A stretch of 43,604 bases of DNA from Bacteroidales bacterium (GTDB lineage Bacteria > Bacteroidota > Bacteroidia > Bacteroidales > UBA3824): NCBI GenBank assembly GCA_017960885.1, contig JAGCYI010000076.1, positions 1 through 43,604 on the forward strand. Reading direction: 5' to 3'. Shown one piece after another: positions 33,684 to 43,604 of this stretch (positions are counted from its first letter, which is position 1; each line of letters starts with the position of its first letter). The notes beneath the pieces were generated by a model that saw only the letters and a program-made list of their open reading frames with translations, was not told the DNA's origin and did not search any database. Made by a program: the position numbers and the translations under genes.

Positions 33684-34436
33684 TTAAAACCACCTGTGGC
33701 GCATCACAAACCACGTAAACCGTACACCTAATATTATATTCCAGAATAAAGCCGACATAAGTCCGTAGTGATGGCGCATAATCTTAAAACGCTCTTTCAA
33801 GCCAGGCACGATAGTCTTGCGGGTTTGACCGCCTTCGAGAAAGAGGCTTATCACTAAATTTGAGTTGTGAGTTTTTGTTGCCTTGCGCAGAATTTTCACG
33901 CACCAGTCGAAGTCGGCAGCGCAACGGTAGTTGAGATCGTATTTCGGCACCAATGCGCGACGGGCAATAAAAGACTGGTGGCAAACGAGCATTCCGCGCT
34001 TAAAGCTTTTCCAAGTAAGATGATCTGGCGGACGGTGGCGGCGCGAATGGATAACATTGCCATTTTCGTCGGTGATGTCGGTGTCGCCGTAAACCACGTC
34101 GGCAGAGCAAGCGTCAGGGTTGGAAAAAATTTTTTCAAGAACGCTGTCGTCGGAAAAACGGTCGCCGGAATTAATAAAAACAATAAAATCGCCGGAGGCA
34201 AGACCTATTGCCTTGTTCATAGCATCGTAAATACCGTGATCTGGCTCCGACACATAGCGGGCAATCTTATTTCGATACTTATTAATAATGTGTGGCGTGG
34301 CGTCGGTGCTTCCGCCGTCTACAACGATGTATTCGACATTTGTATATGTCTGGTTAGTAACGCTTTGCAAGGTGCTTTCAATAAGAGCCTCACTGTTGTA
34401 TACCACCGTTACTACCGATATAATTGGAGCTTCCAT
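33684..34436 (-). CDS. GT2-family glycosyltransferase
   Basis: A 250-residue transferase of the WcaA/WcaE-like class: ISVVTVVYNSEALIESTLQS, then YIVVDGGSTDATPHII and EPDHGIYDAMNKAIGLASGD, with FINSGDRF (about residues 91-98) as the metal-binding region in place of a strict DXD. CAADFDWCVKIL is the acceptor-side block. The ATG at 34436 is used; an upstream TTG is one codon earlier. It stands alone between rpsT and the small-RNA gap, so it may add a sugar to LPS or a secreted glycan outside the main cluster. Confidence 0.88.
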   Translation of the reverse strand: MEAPIISVVTVVYNSEALIESTLQSVTNQTYTNVEYIVVDGGSTDATPHIINKYRNKIARYVSEPDHGIYDAMNKAIGLASGDFIVFINSGDRFSDDSVLEKIFSNPDACSADVVYGDTDITDENGNVIHSRRHRPPDHLTWKSFKRGMLVCHQSFIARRALVPKYDLNYRCAADFDWCVKILRKATKTHNSNLVISLFLEGGQTRKTIVPGLKERFKIMRHHYGLMSALFWNIILGVRFTWFVMRHRWF

Positions 34437-34488
34437 CAAAAAAAATTTGTTACAATAGTAAAAATAAATTCTTAAAGGCGCAAAAAAA

Positions 34489-34521
34489 TTTTGTTTGTTT
34501 CAAGAATTATGTGTTACTTTG
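34489..34521 (+). promoter_or_regulatory. promoter of rpsT
   Basis: TTTTG at 34489-34493, 20-nt spacer, TTACTTTG at 34514-34521, 55 nt ahead of the rpsT ATG. Confidence 0.5.
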
Positions 34522-34576
34522 CCCCCTGATTTAGAAACCAACAGAAGTAACAAACAAAGCATTAAATAAAAGAGAA

Positions 34577-34828
34577 ATGGCTCATCATCATTCAGCAAAA
34601 AAGAAGATCAGACAGGACGAAGTTCGCAGACTTCGCAACCGCTACTACGCCGTTACAATGCGTAACGCAGTACGTAAACTCCGTGCAACAAAAGAAAAAG
34701 AAGAAGCCGAGAAGGCCCTTCCAGGTGTTGTAAAAATGATTGACAAACTCGCTAAGAGAAACATCATTCACCAAAACAAAGCAGCTAACTTGAAATCAAA
34801 GTTGCAGATACTTGTTAACAAGTTGTAA
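34577..34828 (+). CDS. rpsT: 30S ribosomal protein S20 (bS20)
   Basis: An 83-residue basic, helical protein starting [20 protein letters not shown] and containing [13 protein letters not shown] at the C-terminus, the S20 pattern (N-terminal basic tail that threads into 16S rRNA, C-terminal NKAA.KSRL block). Length fits the family. Followed by an imperfect terminator and radC. Confidence 0.97.
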   Translation: MAHHHSAKKKIRQDEVRRLRNRYYAVTMRNAVRKLRATKEKEEAEKALPGVVKMIDKLAKRNIIHQNKAANLKSKLQILVNKL

Positions 34829-34851
34829 TTATTTTGTTGTCATAATAACGC

Positions 34852-34890
34852 AAAGAGGGTCTTGACTATGTGATGTTAAGGCCTTTTTTT
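34852..34890 (+). terminator. imperfect terminator after rpsT
   Basis: AAAGAGGGTCTTGAC and GTTAAGGCC with a trailing T7 form a mismatched stem, 24 nt after the stop; likely partial read-through into radC. Confidence 0.5.
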
Positions 34891-34904
34891 ATATCATAAC
34901 CAAT

Positions 34905-35579
34905 ATGGCCATAAAAGAATGGAACGAAGACGAGCGTCCAAGAGAAAAGCTCATTGCCAATGGCCCGGGTGCGTGCTCGGTGGCTGAACTTATAGCCATA
35001 CTCATCACCAACGGCACCTCAAACCGTTCGGCGGTAGACCTCGGCAACGACGTTATGAAGAAGGCGGACTACAATCTGATGAAATTTACACGCCTCACCA
35101 AATCGGAGATAGAGGAAGTAGAAGGCATAGGTCCCGCAAAAAGCACTATTATTCGTGCGGCTCAGGAACTCGGACGCAGAATAGCCGCCGCTACTCCGCC
35201 CCCAGAGGTGAAACTGATGTCGAGCAAAGATGTGTACGAATCGATGAAATTTCTACGCGACCTCACTCACGAGGAGTTTTGGGTGCTATTCTGCAACACA
35301 AGCGGACGTTTTATCCGACGCCAGAGCATAAGCCGTGGCTCGGGAAACAATGTCGGCGTAGATTTTAAGGAGATATTGCGATACGCTTTTGAATGCAACG
35401 CTTCGCGAATAATTCTTTGCCACAACCATCCAGGGGGCACATGCTACCCAAGCCAAGAGGACATAAACCTCACTCACAACTTCAAAAAAATATGTAACCT
35501 GCTCAATATCGAGCTGCCCGAACACGTGATAATAGCCGGCGACAGCTATTACAGCTTCTGCGACGAGGGTACTATTTAG
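34905..35579 (+). CDS. radC: RadC-family JAB-domain protein
   Basis: A 224-residue protein with an N-terminal helix-hairpin-helix-like part (EEVEGIGPAKSTIIRAAQEL) and a C-terminal JAB/MPN metalloprotease-like domain, with the zinc motif HNHPGGTCYPSQED (HxHx10D) and upstream Glu in FKEILRYAFECN. Named for DNA repair, but its molecular role is unsettled. The last 8 nt overlap the end of the convergent GT4 gene. Confidence 0.95.
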   Translation: MAIKEWNEDERPREKLIANGPGACSVAELIAILITNGTSNRSAVDLGNDVMKKADYNLMKFTRLTKSEIEEVEGIGPAKSTIIRAAQELGRRIAAATPPPEVKLMSSKDVYESMKFLRDLTHEEFWVLFCNTSGRFIRRQSISRGSGNNVGVDFKEILRYAFECNASRIILCHNHPGGTCYPSQEDINLTHNFKKICNLLNIELPEHVIIAGDSYYSFCDEGTI

Positions 35580-36657
35580 CGCCAAGCAATGTTTCAAAAC
35601 TATTGTACAAACTGCGGGCTACCACATCCACAGAATAGTTTGCCTTAAAATAGTCAGAATATTTTCCACGGTCAACCGCATTTGCGTTGTCATCTACAAT
35701 AGTATCAAAAAAATCCGACAGCGACCGGCAATCGCACCCGACCTTGATACCGAGATGATTTTCAAACAGTTCGGGAAAATTGCAGCCGTCGCTAACTACG
35801 GGCACACATCCAGCCATACCTGCCTCCACCACCGCAGACGGAAACCCTTCTGACTGCGACGGAAGTATAAAATATGTAGCTTGCGCCAACAAGGCATCCT
35901 TCTCTTGCCCATAAACAGGACTATTGCTGAGATAGACATTTTTATCAGCAGGCAATGTGCTAAAAAGCGAGTGGAGACGTGCAAACTCGCCATCATCAGG
36001 ACCTATAATCTTTAAAAACAGCTTTTGATTCATAAAGGCTTTCGAGTCAATCCAGGCTTTGAGTATATTGTAGACGCATTTTTTACTATTAAGACGACCA
36101 AGGAAGAGCACTGTAACCGGCGTGTCAACCTCCGACGAATAATTCTTGCACTCGGCACCATTGGGAATATGCGTCACATTTTTGAAATATATATTAAGGT
36201 GTAACATCTCAGGCTTGGAAACAGCCCTTACCATTGCCGCTCGCCTTGCCAGACGTTTTTCGCAAAGGTGAAAATAGATTGTTTTTTTAATACGCTTTTG
36301 CTTCATTCCCCAAGGTTCCAACATACCATGAGGTGTATACACCCATTTGAAACCACATTGAGAGGCATAATGTCCCCAACGGGTAGGAAACCGCCAGCTG
36401 CCATGCGAAACTACAACGGTATCGGAAGGTGAAAACCTTTCCAAAATAGGCTTAAAGCTTTCTGTATCTGCATTTTGTATGGGCAAAGGTTCAACATTAT
36501 ATAGAGATTTCACATTGGGAACATCGTTGATCATAGGAAAAACCGCGTAGCATTTTACACCATATATATTATAAAGTATGGCGCAGGGAAGCAAAGCGGC
36601 GTTCCAAATGCCGAAGTTAACTTTGTCGATACGGTCAATAATATTTATAACGTTCAT
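35572..36657 (-). CDS. GT4-family glycosyltransferase
   Basis: A 361-residue GT-B transferase. YTPHGMLEPWGMKQKR is typical of one GT4 subset; LFLGRLNSKKCVYNILKAW begins the C-terminal nucleotide-binding half, and PSQSEGFPSAVVEAGMAGCVPVVSDG holds the EX7E-type donor-binding block. It starts within the last 4 nt of the upstream GT4 gene, so they are translationally coupled. Sugar specificity is unknown; the product is probably LPS or capsule. Confidence 0.9.
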   Translation of the reverse strand: MNVINIIDRIDKVNFGIWNAALLPCAILYNIYGVKCYAVFPMINDVPNVKSLYNVEPLPIQNADTESFKPILERFSPSDTVVVSHGSWRFPTRWGHYASQCGFKWVYTPHGMLEPWGMKQKRIKKTIYFHLCEKRLARRAAMVRAVSKPEMLHLNIYFKNVTHIPNGAECKNYSSEVDTPVTVLFLGRLNSKKCVYNILKAWIDSKAFMNQKLFLKIIGPDDGEFARLHSLFSTLPADKNVYLSNSPVYGQEKDALLAQATYFILPSQSEGFPSAVVEAGMAGCVPVVSDGCNFPELFENHLGIKVGCDCRSLSDFFDTIVDDNANAVDRGKYSDYFKANYSVDVVARSLYNSFETLLGAK

Positions 36658-37715
36658 ATTTTCAACAATCTAACAACCTGCTCAGCCCAAATATCCGGAG
36701 TAAAGTTTTTGATAATCTCTACCGAACGGCGGCTCATTTTCAAAAGTTCGTCGGCAGATAATGCGTCTATCTGGTTAAAAACCCCTATGAGCGACTCCAT
36801 AGAGTTTTCATCAAAAGAAAAGCCATTGCCATCAACCAAGTCGGGCAAAGCGCCAACGGCTTTGCTGCAGACAACGGGCAATCCAGCCGACATAGCCTCG
36901 TTGACCACCAAGCCCCAAGGTTCAAACGTACTCGCCAAAACAAACATCGAACTATTAAAATATATCATAGGCAAATCGTTATAAACAACCCAGTTGCATA
37001 GCTCTATATTAAGGTTTGCTTTAAACTTTTGCTCAAGAGATTCTTTCAAAGGACCTGCGCCTACAAGCTTTAATTTCCAGCTTTTTGATAATGAAGACTT
37101 TAAAAAAGCATCAATCAAAAACTCCTGGTTTTTTTCCTTGCTGAAACGTGCCATACATAGCAGAGTCTTGGTTTCGGGATTATAGCCATTGGGATTCGCA
37201 AAGTGGTAGTTATCAACCACAGAATATGGAGTGGCTATCTTTTTAGGATTGATTTTTAGGATGTTAGCAGAAAACTCCGCCGCCCGTTTGCCCGACACCA
37301 AAAATGCGTCGACAAACAATTTCAAGAACCAAGACTTAGCTATATTAAATAAAGTGCGTTGTCCGTACCAGCTCTCAGAAAAAACAAGCACCTTTCTGCC
37401 CGAAAGTTTAGCCGACATTATCATAAGAAGATATTCCACAGTACCATAACCAGCAATGCAGCAATATTTTATACTCTTCTCACGCAGAATTTTTCTAAAA
37501 TTTTTCAACCTATTCCACACGTCGCGCTGTTCTGCCGACTTGGTCGACAGCACAAAATGGTTTTGGAGGTTGTCGGTTTTCCACTTGTAGAGGCTGTCGG
37601 CGGCGGCAAGGTCGGCAGTAAAAACGCAACCATCACCCACGATAGCCTGCAAAGCCCTAACACGGGCAAGATGGTAGTCTCCAATACGGTTCCAAACGAG
37701 CAGAAAATTATTCAT
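36654..37715 (-). CDS. GT4-family glycosyltransferase
   Basis: A 353-residue GT-B transferase starting MNNFLLVWNRIGDYHLARVR. LLCMARFSKEKNQEFLIDAF opens the C-terminal half, LVGAGPLKESLEQ follows, and LASTFEPWGLVVNEAMSAGLPVVCSKAVG is the donor-binding EX7E block (split across two stretches here). The ATG at 37715 is chosen over a TTG at 37745 that lies inside the -7 element. First gene of a two-gene operon with the next GT4. Confidence 0.9.
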   Translation of the reverse strand: MNNFLLVWNRIGDYHLARVRALQAIVGDGCVFTADLAAADSLYKWKTDNLQNHFVLSTKSAEQRDVWNRLKNFRKILREKSIKYCCIAGYGTVEYLLMIMSAKLSGRKVLVFSESWYGQRTLFNIAKSWFLKLFVDAFLVSGKRAAEFSANILKINPKKIATPYSVVDNYHFANPNGYNPETKTLLCMARFSKEKNQEFLIDAFLKSSLSKSWKLKLVGAGPLKESLEQKFKANLNIELCNWVVYNDLPMIYFNSSMFVLASTFEPWGLVVNEAMSAGLPVVCSKAVGALPDLVDGNGFSFDENSMESLIGVFNQIDALSADELLKMSRRSVEIIKNFTPDIWAEQVVRLLKI

Positions 37716-37742
37716 CACCTTATTATAATCTATTATCAAGAG

Positions 37743-37775
37743 CAAAGATAGTATACATTATGGGTATTTGCAAAA
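37743..37775 (-). promoter_or_regulatory. promoter of the GT4 pair
   Basis: On the - strand TTTTG (37775-37771), exactly 20 nt of spacer, TATCTTTG (37750-37743), 28 nt ahead of the ATG. Both elements match consensus. Confidence 0.62.
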
Positions 37776-37823
37776 GATTTTATAATATTGCGGTGAATAA
37801 ACACAAAACTAAATCACGCAACA

Positions 37824-38765
37824 ATGAAAAGACTTTCAACACTAACAGCCGCCATAGTAGCGGCAATGATTTGCGGAGAAACATTCGCACAGCCACCACA
37901 GATGCCCAAAGCGCCAGAACCCGCCAAAACAATCGAACTTTTCACCAAAATACCTGGTGCAAAAGGCGCACCCAAAGAGTGCAAAGGCGACGACAACATC
38001 TTTTTTATGCGTTGTGTTTCAACACCTTCTCTTGCATATTTCCCTGCAAAAGAGCCGTCGGGATCGGCAGTAATAGTTATCCCGGGTGGCGGATACGCAG
38101 GGTTGACCTACATGTTTGAGGGATTGCAGACAGCGGAATGGTTGTCGTCGATTGGCGTTTCGGCTTTTGTGCTCAAATATCGCCTTCCCGAAGACCAATA
38201 TATGCAAGACCGCACCGTAGGACCACTTATCGATGCTCAGCAGGCTGTTCGCTATGTTCGCGCCAATGCCAAAGAGTACGGAATCGACCCTGAAAAAATC
38301 GGTGTAATTGGTTTCTCGGCTGGTGGACATTTGGCGTCGGTAGTTTCTACTCATTACGACGACCAGGTTTACCAATCGGAATACAAAGTTAGCGCACGTC
38401 CCGACTTTGCAATCCTCATCTACCCCGTTATCACTATGGAACCCGAAACCACTCACATGGGTTCTCGCGAGGCTTTAATCGGCAAAGACGCTCCTCAAAG
38501 CCTTACCGACAAGTTTTCGAGCGACAAGCAGGTTACCAAAAACACTCCCCCCTCGTTTCTTGTTCACGCACTCGACGACAATCTAGTGCCTTATGTCAAC
38601 AGCATCATGTATACCAACGCACTCCGCAAAAACGGAGTTCAAGCAGAACTGCATCTTTACGCACAAGGCGACCACGGATTGAGAGTGAAAGAGCAAACCG
38701 ACACTCAGGCATTTTGGCACGACGCCTGCGAAAAATGGATGCGAATGAACAAATGGGTTAAGTAA
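37824..38765 (+). CDS. secreted alpha/beta-hydrolase (esterase/BD-FAE-like)
   Basis: A 313-residue protein with a signal peptide (MKRLSTLTAAIVAAMICGET, then FAQ). The oxyanion-hole motif is VIVIPGGGYAG (about residues 84-94), the nucleophile GFSAGGHLAS (Ser about 174), Asp in HALDDNLVPY and His in YAQGDHGLR complete the triad. HGG-type esterases of this kind remove acetyl or feruloyl groups from plant polysaccharides. The absence of nearby SusC/SusD genes gives no hint of the substrate. Upstream promoter not clear. Confidence 0.88.
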   Translation: MKRLSTLTAAIVAAMICGETFAQPPQMPKAPEPAKTIELFTKIPGAKGAPKECKGDDNIFFMRCVSTPSLAYFPAKEPSGSAVIVIPGGGYAGLTYMFEGLQTAEWLSSIGVSAFVLKYRLPEDQYMQDRTVGPLIDAQQAVRYVRANAKEYGIDPEKIGVIGFSAGGHLASVVSTHYDDQVYQSEYKVSARPDFAILIYPVITMEPETTHMGSREALIGKDAPQSLTDKFSSDKQVTKNTPPSFLVHALDDNLVPYVNSIMYTNALRKNGVQAELHLYAQGDHGLRVKEQTDTQAFWHDACEKWMRMNKWVK

Positions 38766-38778
38766 TTAATTTTTTTAG

Positions 38779-38786
38779 TAACTTTG
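38779..38786 (+). promoter_or_regulatory. -7 element of ahcY
   Basis: TAACTTTG, a full match, 27 nt before the ATG. The leader is too short for an SAH or SAM riboswitch. Confidence 0.5.
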
Positions 38787-38795
38787 CGCCCGTAA

Positions 38796-40229
<1,434 letters not shown>

Positions 40230-40248
40230 TCAGATTGATACCGATACT

Positions 40249-40284
40249 AAAAACCCCGCAGTTTTATTCTTCTGCGGGGTTTTT
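40249..40284 (+). terminator. rho-independent terminator after ahcY
   Basis: AAAAACCCCGCAG, loop of about 10 nt, CTGCGGGGTTTTT, 19 nt after the stop. Confidence 0.9.
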
Positions 40285-40287
40285 TAT

Positions 40288-40295
40288 TATCTTTG
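40288..40295 (+). promoter_or_regulatory. -7 element of the DUF3781 gene
   Basis: TATCTTTG, a full match, immediately after the ahcY terminator T-run and 34 nt ahead of the ATG at 40330. No -33 element is clear. Confidence 0.42.
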
Positions 40296-40329
40296 CATCA
40301 TTATCACACAATTTAACCTCTTAAACATT

Positions 40330-40581
40330 ATGATTTGCAATAGTTTAGACCAAGTTCGCGAAAACATCGACCGCATCCACACCACCCCTATGGGAGCCGA
40401 CCGCATCCTCAAAAACCTCAAACTCACCGACACCGACCCCGTAGCCTTTTGCAAAGCCCAAATCCTCTCCCCCAACTGCCGCATCTACAAAGACGGCAAA
40501 AATTTTTACTGCGAAATCAACGGCATCAAAATCACCGTCAACTCATTTAGTTACACGATAATAACTGCGCATAAAATGTAA
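40330..40581 (+). CDS. DUF3781-type small protein
   Basis: An 83-residue protein, MICNSLDQVRENIDRIHTT onward, with MGADRILKNLKL, FCKAQILSPNCRIYKDGKNFYCE and NSFSYTIITAHKM, the pattern I associate with DUF3781 (the 'GKNWY' and 'SYTIITAHK' ends). It is cytosolic with no known activity. The start at 40330 follows its own promoter; a longer frame from 40192 would begin inside ahcY and read through the terminator. Confidence 0.75.
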   Translation: MICNSLDQVRENIDRIHTTPMGADRILKNLKLTDTDPVAFCKAQILSPNCRIYKDGKNFYCEINGIKITVNSFSYTIITAHKM

Positions 40582-40631
40582 GGCGCAACTATATATTACT
40601 GAATAATAATTTTCAAAAAATAATAGACACT

Positions 40632-42971
40632 ATGAAAAAGAATTTTTTTGTACTTATAACAGCAATTCTACTATCCACAATTTGTTATGGTAGAGATTAT
40701 AAAGAAGCGTATGTTGTATTTAAAAACAATACGTTGACATTTTATTACAATAATACCCGTCCATACGGACAGACCTTTGTTATCGGTTCCGAGTTAGACG
40801 ATACTAAGGTGGAGCAACACGACGACGATGAAATTGCAGTAGAAGAGATGGGTCCCCAATGGAGAGAGCATTGCAATGATGTTACAAAAGTTGTGTTCGA
40901 CGAATCGTTTAAAGGCTATCATCCCAAAAGTTGCGATAGTTGGTTCTCGGATTGCAAAAACCTAACTGAAATAATCGGCATGAAAGAATATCTCAATACA
41001 GATAGTGTTGCGGATATGAGTTTTATGTTCTATAATTGTAGCAGCCTTACCACTCTTGATCTTTCCAATTTTACTACAGCGAAAGTTACGAGTATGTGGA
41101 GTATGTTTAGTGACTGTAAGAATCTTAAAACCATTATTGTAAACAAAGACAAATGGGTTTTAAACAACAAACTAAAAAGCGATTTTATGTTTAAGGGTTG
41201 CGAAAGTCTTTTCGGCGAAAAAGGTTCAGAAGCGATTCCCGGACGCATTGATGCCAAATACGCACATATCGACGGAGGACAATCAAACCCGGGGTATTTC
41301 TCTTCAAAAGAAACCACCTTACCGACATCTAAAAGAAAAGAAAAACCTTATGCAGTTTTTGAAAACGGAGTTTTAACATTCCGTTATGACACAAAAATGC
41401 CAGAGGGTGCATTCTCGTTGCATAAATGGTTTGTGGAATGGAAAAAAGAAGAGATTACAAAAGTAGTTTTCGACAAATCGTTTGCCAAATACAAACCCGT
41501 TTCTATTAAAGATTGGTTTAGTAGGAATTTAACAGCTATCGAAGGTATACAATATCTTAATACTGAGAACATTTACGATATGTCGGGTATGTTTGCACAG
41601 ACAAAAATAACCCAAATCGACCTTAGCGGGTTTAATACTTCTAATGTTACTACAATGGAAGAGATGTTTAGTAATTGTACAAATCTTTCTAAACTTGATT
41701 TGAGCGGATTCAATACAGAGAATGTTACAAATATGTATTGTATGTTTTGTGCTTGCAAAAACCTTATAAGCCTTGACATTAGCACGTTAAACACTAAAAA
41801 TGTTAGGAGTATGAACTATATGTTCTCAGGATGCAAAAGCCTCACCACCCTTGACTTGTCTTCATTTAATACTGCTAATTTGACATCTTTAGCAAACATT
41901 TTCTTTGGATGCACAAACCTCAGGACAATATTTGTAGATGAAAATAAGTGGATACTAAATAGTGATATATTTAAGCATTTTGGCGGATGGTATTATGCCA
42001 ATGCTTTTTATGGGTGTGAATCACTTTTCGGGGAAAAAGGTACTGAGGTAATGCCGCAAAACGAAAACGGAACTTTTGCTCACATTGACGGCGGCAAATC
42101 TAATCCCGGATATCTTACTTCAAAAGATTCAAAACCTTTTATTCCTGATAATTACAAAAAGCCATACGCAATTTTAGAGAATGGTGTTTTGACATGTTAT
42201 TACGGGGCCGACAAACCGGAAAATGCCGTATGGATAAAAAAGTGGAAGAATGATTGGGATAAAAAAGAGATTACAAAAATTATAATCGACGAATCATTTT
42301 CTGATTATAAACTATATAAATGCGACTTGTTTGCCGATTGCAATAATTTGACAACCATAGAAGGTATCAGATATTTAAACACTTCACAAGTGACCAGCAT
42401 GTCGGGGATGTTTTACAATTGCCGCAGTCTCAAAAGTCTCGATTTGAGTCAATTAAACACTGATAAGGTCACTACCATGAGTGCGATGTTTAAAAATTGC
42501 GAAAGTATAACGAGTATAAATATGAGCGGTGTCAATACACAAAATGTAACATCAATGTCTGATATGTTTGCAAATTGCAGCAATCTTGTTGATTTAGATA
42601 TTTCAGGTTTTGACACAAAGAATGTAGAATCCACCAATGAAATGTTTCGTGGTTGCAGCAAACTTACAACAATAGATATCAGCAGTTTCAACACCTCCAA
42701 AGTTAAAGAATTAGATGGAATGTTTAACGATTGCACTGCTCTTACAACCATCTTGGTGGGTAAAGAATGGACAACTGCACATGCCCGCGGTAAAGAAGAA
42801 GTACATGGAAAAACAACATATTACTTTGAGGAAGGTGGTATTTTATTCAAAAACTGTCCAAATCTTATTGGTGGCAAAGGCACAAAATTTAGTCCTCGAT
42901 ACACCGAAAAAGATTACGCCCGCATCGACGGCGGAACAGCCGCACCGGGATATTTCACCGAGAAAAAATAA
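40632..42971 (+). CDS. BspA-family leucine-rich repeat surface protein (DUF285 repeats), three modules
   Basis: A 779-residue secreted protein with signal peptide MKKNFFVLITAILLSTICYG. It is built from three copies of one module: a short lead-in (PYAVFENGVLTFRYD or PYAILENGVLTCYYG), a 'KVVFDKSF' strand, a block of about 23-residue repeats of the type LDLSGFNTENVTNM-MF-C-L, and a closing HIDGGKSNPGYL motif. Copies end near residues 226, 500 and 779. Such repeats form a solenoid that binds host or microbial partners, as in Tannerella BspA. No type IX C-terminal domain or lipobox is seen, so the mode of surface display is open. Confidence 0.85.
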   Translation: MKKNFFVLITAILLSTICYGRDYKEAYVVFKNNTLTFYYNNTRPYGQTFVIGSELDDTKVEQHDDDEIAVEEMGPQWREHCNDVTKVVFDESFKGYHPKSCDSWFSDCKNLTEIIGMKEYLNTDSVADMSFMFYNCSSLTTLDLSNFTTAKVTSMWSMFSDCKNLKTIIVNKDKWVLNNKLKSDFMFKGCESLFGEKGSEAIPGRIDAKYAHIDGGQSNPGYFSSKETTLPTSKRKEKPYAVFENGVLTFRYDTKMPEGAFSLHKWFVEWKKEEITKVVFDKSFAKYKPVSIKDWFSRNLTAIEGIQYLNTENIYDMSGMFAQTKITQIDLSGFNTSNVTTMEEMFSNCTNLSKLDLSGFNTENVTNMYCMFCACKNLISLDISTLNTKNVRSMNYMFSGCKSLTTLDLSSFNTANLTSLANIFFGCTNLRTIFVDENKWILNSDIFKHFGGWYYANAFYGCESLFGEKGTEVMPQNENGTFAHIDGGKSNPGYLTSKDSKPFIPDNYKKPYAILENGVLTCYYGADKPENAVWIKKWKNDWDKKEITKIIIDESFSDYKLYKCDLFADCNNLTTIEGIRYLNTSQVTSMSGMFYNCRSLKSLDLSQLNTDKVTTMSAMFKNCESITSINMSGVNTQNVTSMSDMFANCSNLVDLDISGFDTKNVESTNEMFRGCSKLTTIDISSFNTSKVKELDGMFNDCTALTTILVGKEWTTAHARGKEEVHGKTTYYFEEGGILFKNCPNLIGGKGTKFSPRYTEKDYARIDGGTAAPGYFTEKK

Positions 42972-42984
42972 ATGTAACACCCCT

Positions 42985-43604
42985 ATGAAACACCTTATCA
43001 CCATCATCGCGGCACTAATACTATCCGCCACATCTGCCTCGGCACAGGAGGCGTATGCCACAGCATCAGAAGACGGTACAACGCTGACATTCTATTACGA
43101 TACGCTAAAATCCTTCAGGCAAGATACTGTGTATGAGGTTAATGCAGCCGACACTATTCCAAGTTGGATAAAAAGAACAGACCTATGGATTCTTACACAA
43201 TCTTATTCAACAGTTATATTCGACACTTCATTCAAAAATGCAAGACCGGTATCCTGTGCCCGTTGGTTTAATAAATGTGGCCTACTCAAAGAGATTAAAG
43301 GCATAGAAAACTTGAATACTTCTGAGGTAACGAATATGAAAATGATGTTTGGTGAATGTAGGAATATAACGACACTTGATTTGAGTAATTTCAACACTTC
43401 CAAAGTTACGGATATGAGTTATATGTTCGCACATTGTGAAAGACTTAAAGATTTAAACATAGAAGGGTTTAACACCAATCAGGTCAGTGATATGTCGTAT
43501 ATGTTTTGGGGTTGTTATAGTCTTACTAACATTGATGTAAGCAACTTTGACACAAAAAATGTTACCAATATGAAGTCGATGTTTGCAGGGTGCAACAAAA
43601 TATG
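42985..43604 (+). CDS. BspA-family leucine-rich repeat protein, 5' part (runs off the window)
   Basis: An open frame without a stop to the window edge (206 codons visible). Signal peptide MKHLITIIAALILSATSASA, then QEAYATASEDGTTLTFYYD, the same lead-in as the modules of the preceding protein, a TVIFDTSFKNARPVSC strand, and repeats such as LDLSNFNTSKVTDMSYMF and IDVSNFDTKNVTNMKSMF. It lies 13 nt after the first BspA gene, so the two are a tandem family and probably co-transcribed. Confidence 0.88.
   Translation, partial: MKHLITIIAALILSATSASAQEAYATASEDGTTLTFYYDTLKSFRQDTVYEVNAADTIPSWIKRTDLWILTQSYSTVIFDTSFKNARPVSCARWFNKCGLLKEIKGIENLNTSEVTNMKMMFGECRNITTLDLSNFNTSKVTDMSYMFAHCERLKDLNIEGFNTNQVSDMSYMFWGCYSLTNIDVSNFDTKNVTNMKSMFAGCNKI

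Noticed and set aside
40632..43604. CRISPR-like or tandem DNA repeats in the BspA genes
   Set aside because: The repeats are protein-level leucine-rich units of about 23 residues with diverged DNA, not identical direct repeats with spacers.

Overview
The window looks like chromosomal DNA from a member of the Bacteroidales (Bacteroidota), probably a gut or oral relative of Bacteroides/Prevotella. The reasons are: many promoters with the Bacteroidota -7 element TAnnTTTG placed about 20 nt after a TTG/TTTG element; a GldA-type ABC ATPase; a Wzi-like outer-membrane protein; a secreted protein with a type IX-like C-terminal domain; the long three-domain form of IspG; a 77-residue epsilon subunit next to AtpD; and BspA-type leucine-rich surface proteins. 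No rRNA, tRNA, insertion sequence, integrase or CRISPR array is visible.

Layout. 1-183: start of gpmI, running off the left edge. 267-5340: a surface-polysaccharide block on the + strand (a 45-residue ORF, a GT32-like transferase, an MBOAT acyltransferase, its SGNH partner split by an in-frame stop, and two GT2 transferases). 5384-6778: proC and riboflavin synthase. 7045-10259 (- strand): an orphan sensor kinase, ilvE and a gldA-like ATPase. 10461-15318 (+ strand): an unusual four-gene block with a SpoIIE-type phosphatase anchored in the membrane, a TonB-plug-like outer-membrane barrel and two tandem lipoproteins that read as circularly permuted amino-acid-binding proteins. 15459-19270: rlmI, ispG and a T9SS-like secreted protein. 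19282-22568 (- strand): an amidohydrolase downstream of an OLD/AAA-like ATPase plus unknown partner, which is a candidate defence pair. 22913-25549: a drug-sensing cassette (MerR-GyrI regulator with a visible operator, flavodoxin-like reductase, GyrI-GNAT fusion). 25705-27459: atpDC. 27514-33229 (- strand): U32 peptidase with a small membrane protein, then a tight operon GNAT-like/upp/rsgA/Wzi. 33230-33683: a gap that carries two copies of a small-RNA-like element. 33684-37715: GT2, rpsT, radC and two GT4 transferases. 37824-40581: secreted esterase, ahcY and a DUF3781 protein. 40632-end: two BspA-type repeat proteins, the second cut by the window edge.

The strongest leads are: (1) a family of three small-RNA-like elements (about 6.8, 33.3 and 33.6 kb, all read from the - strand) that share a core next to a terminator hairpin, two of them with GNRA tetraloops; (2) the tandem circularly permuted substrate-binding lipoproteins and their phosphatase/barrel neighbours; (3) the ATPase/unknown-protein pair at 20.5-22.6 kb; (4) the GyrI-GNAT fusion in a MerR-controlled cassette. 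All family assignments come from reading motifs by eye; no database search was possible.
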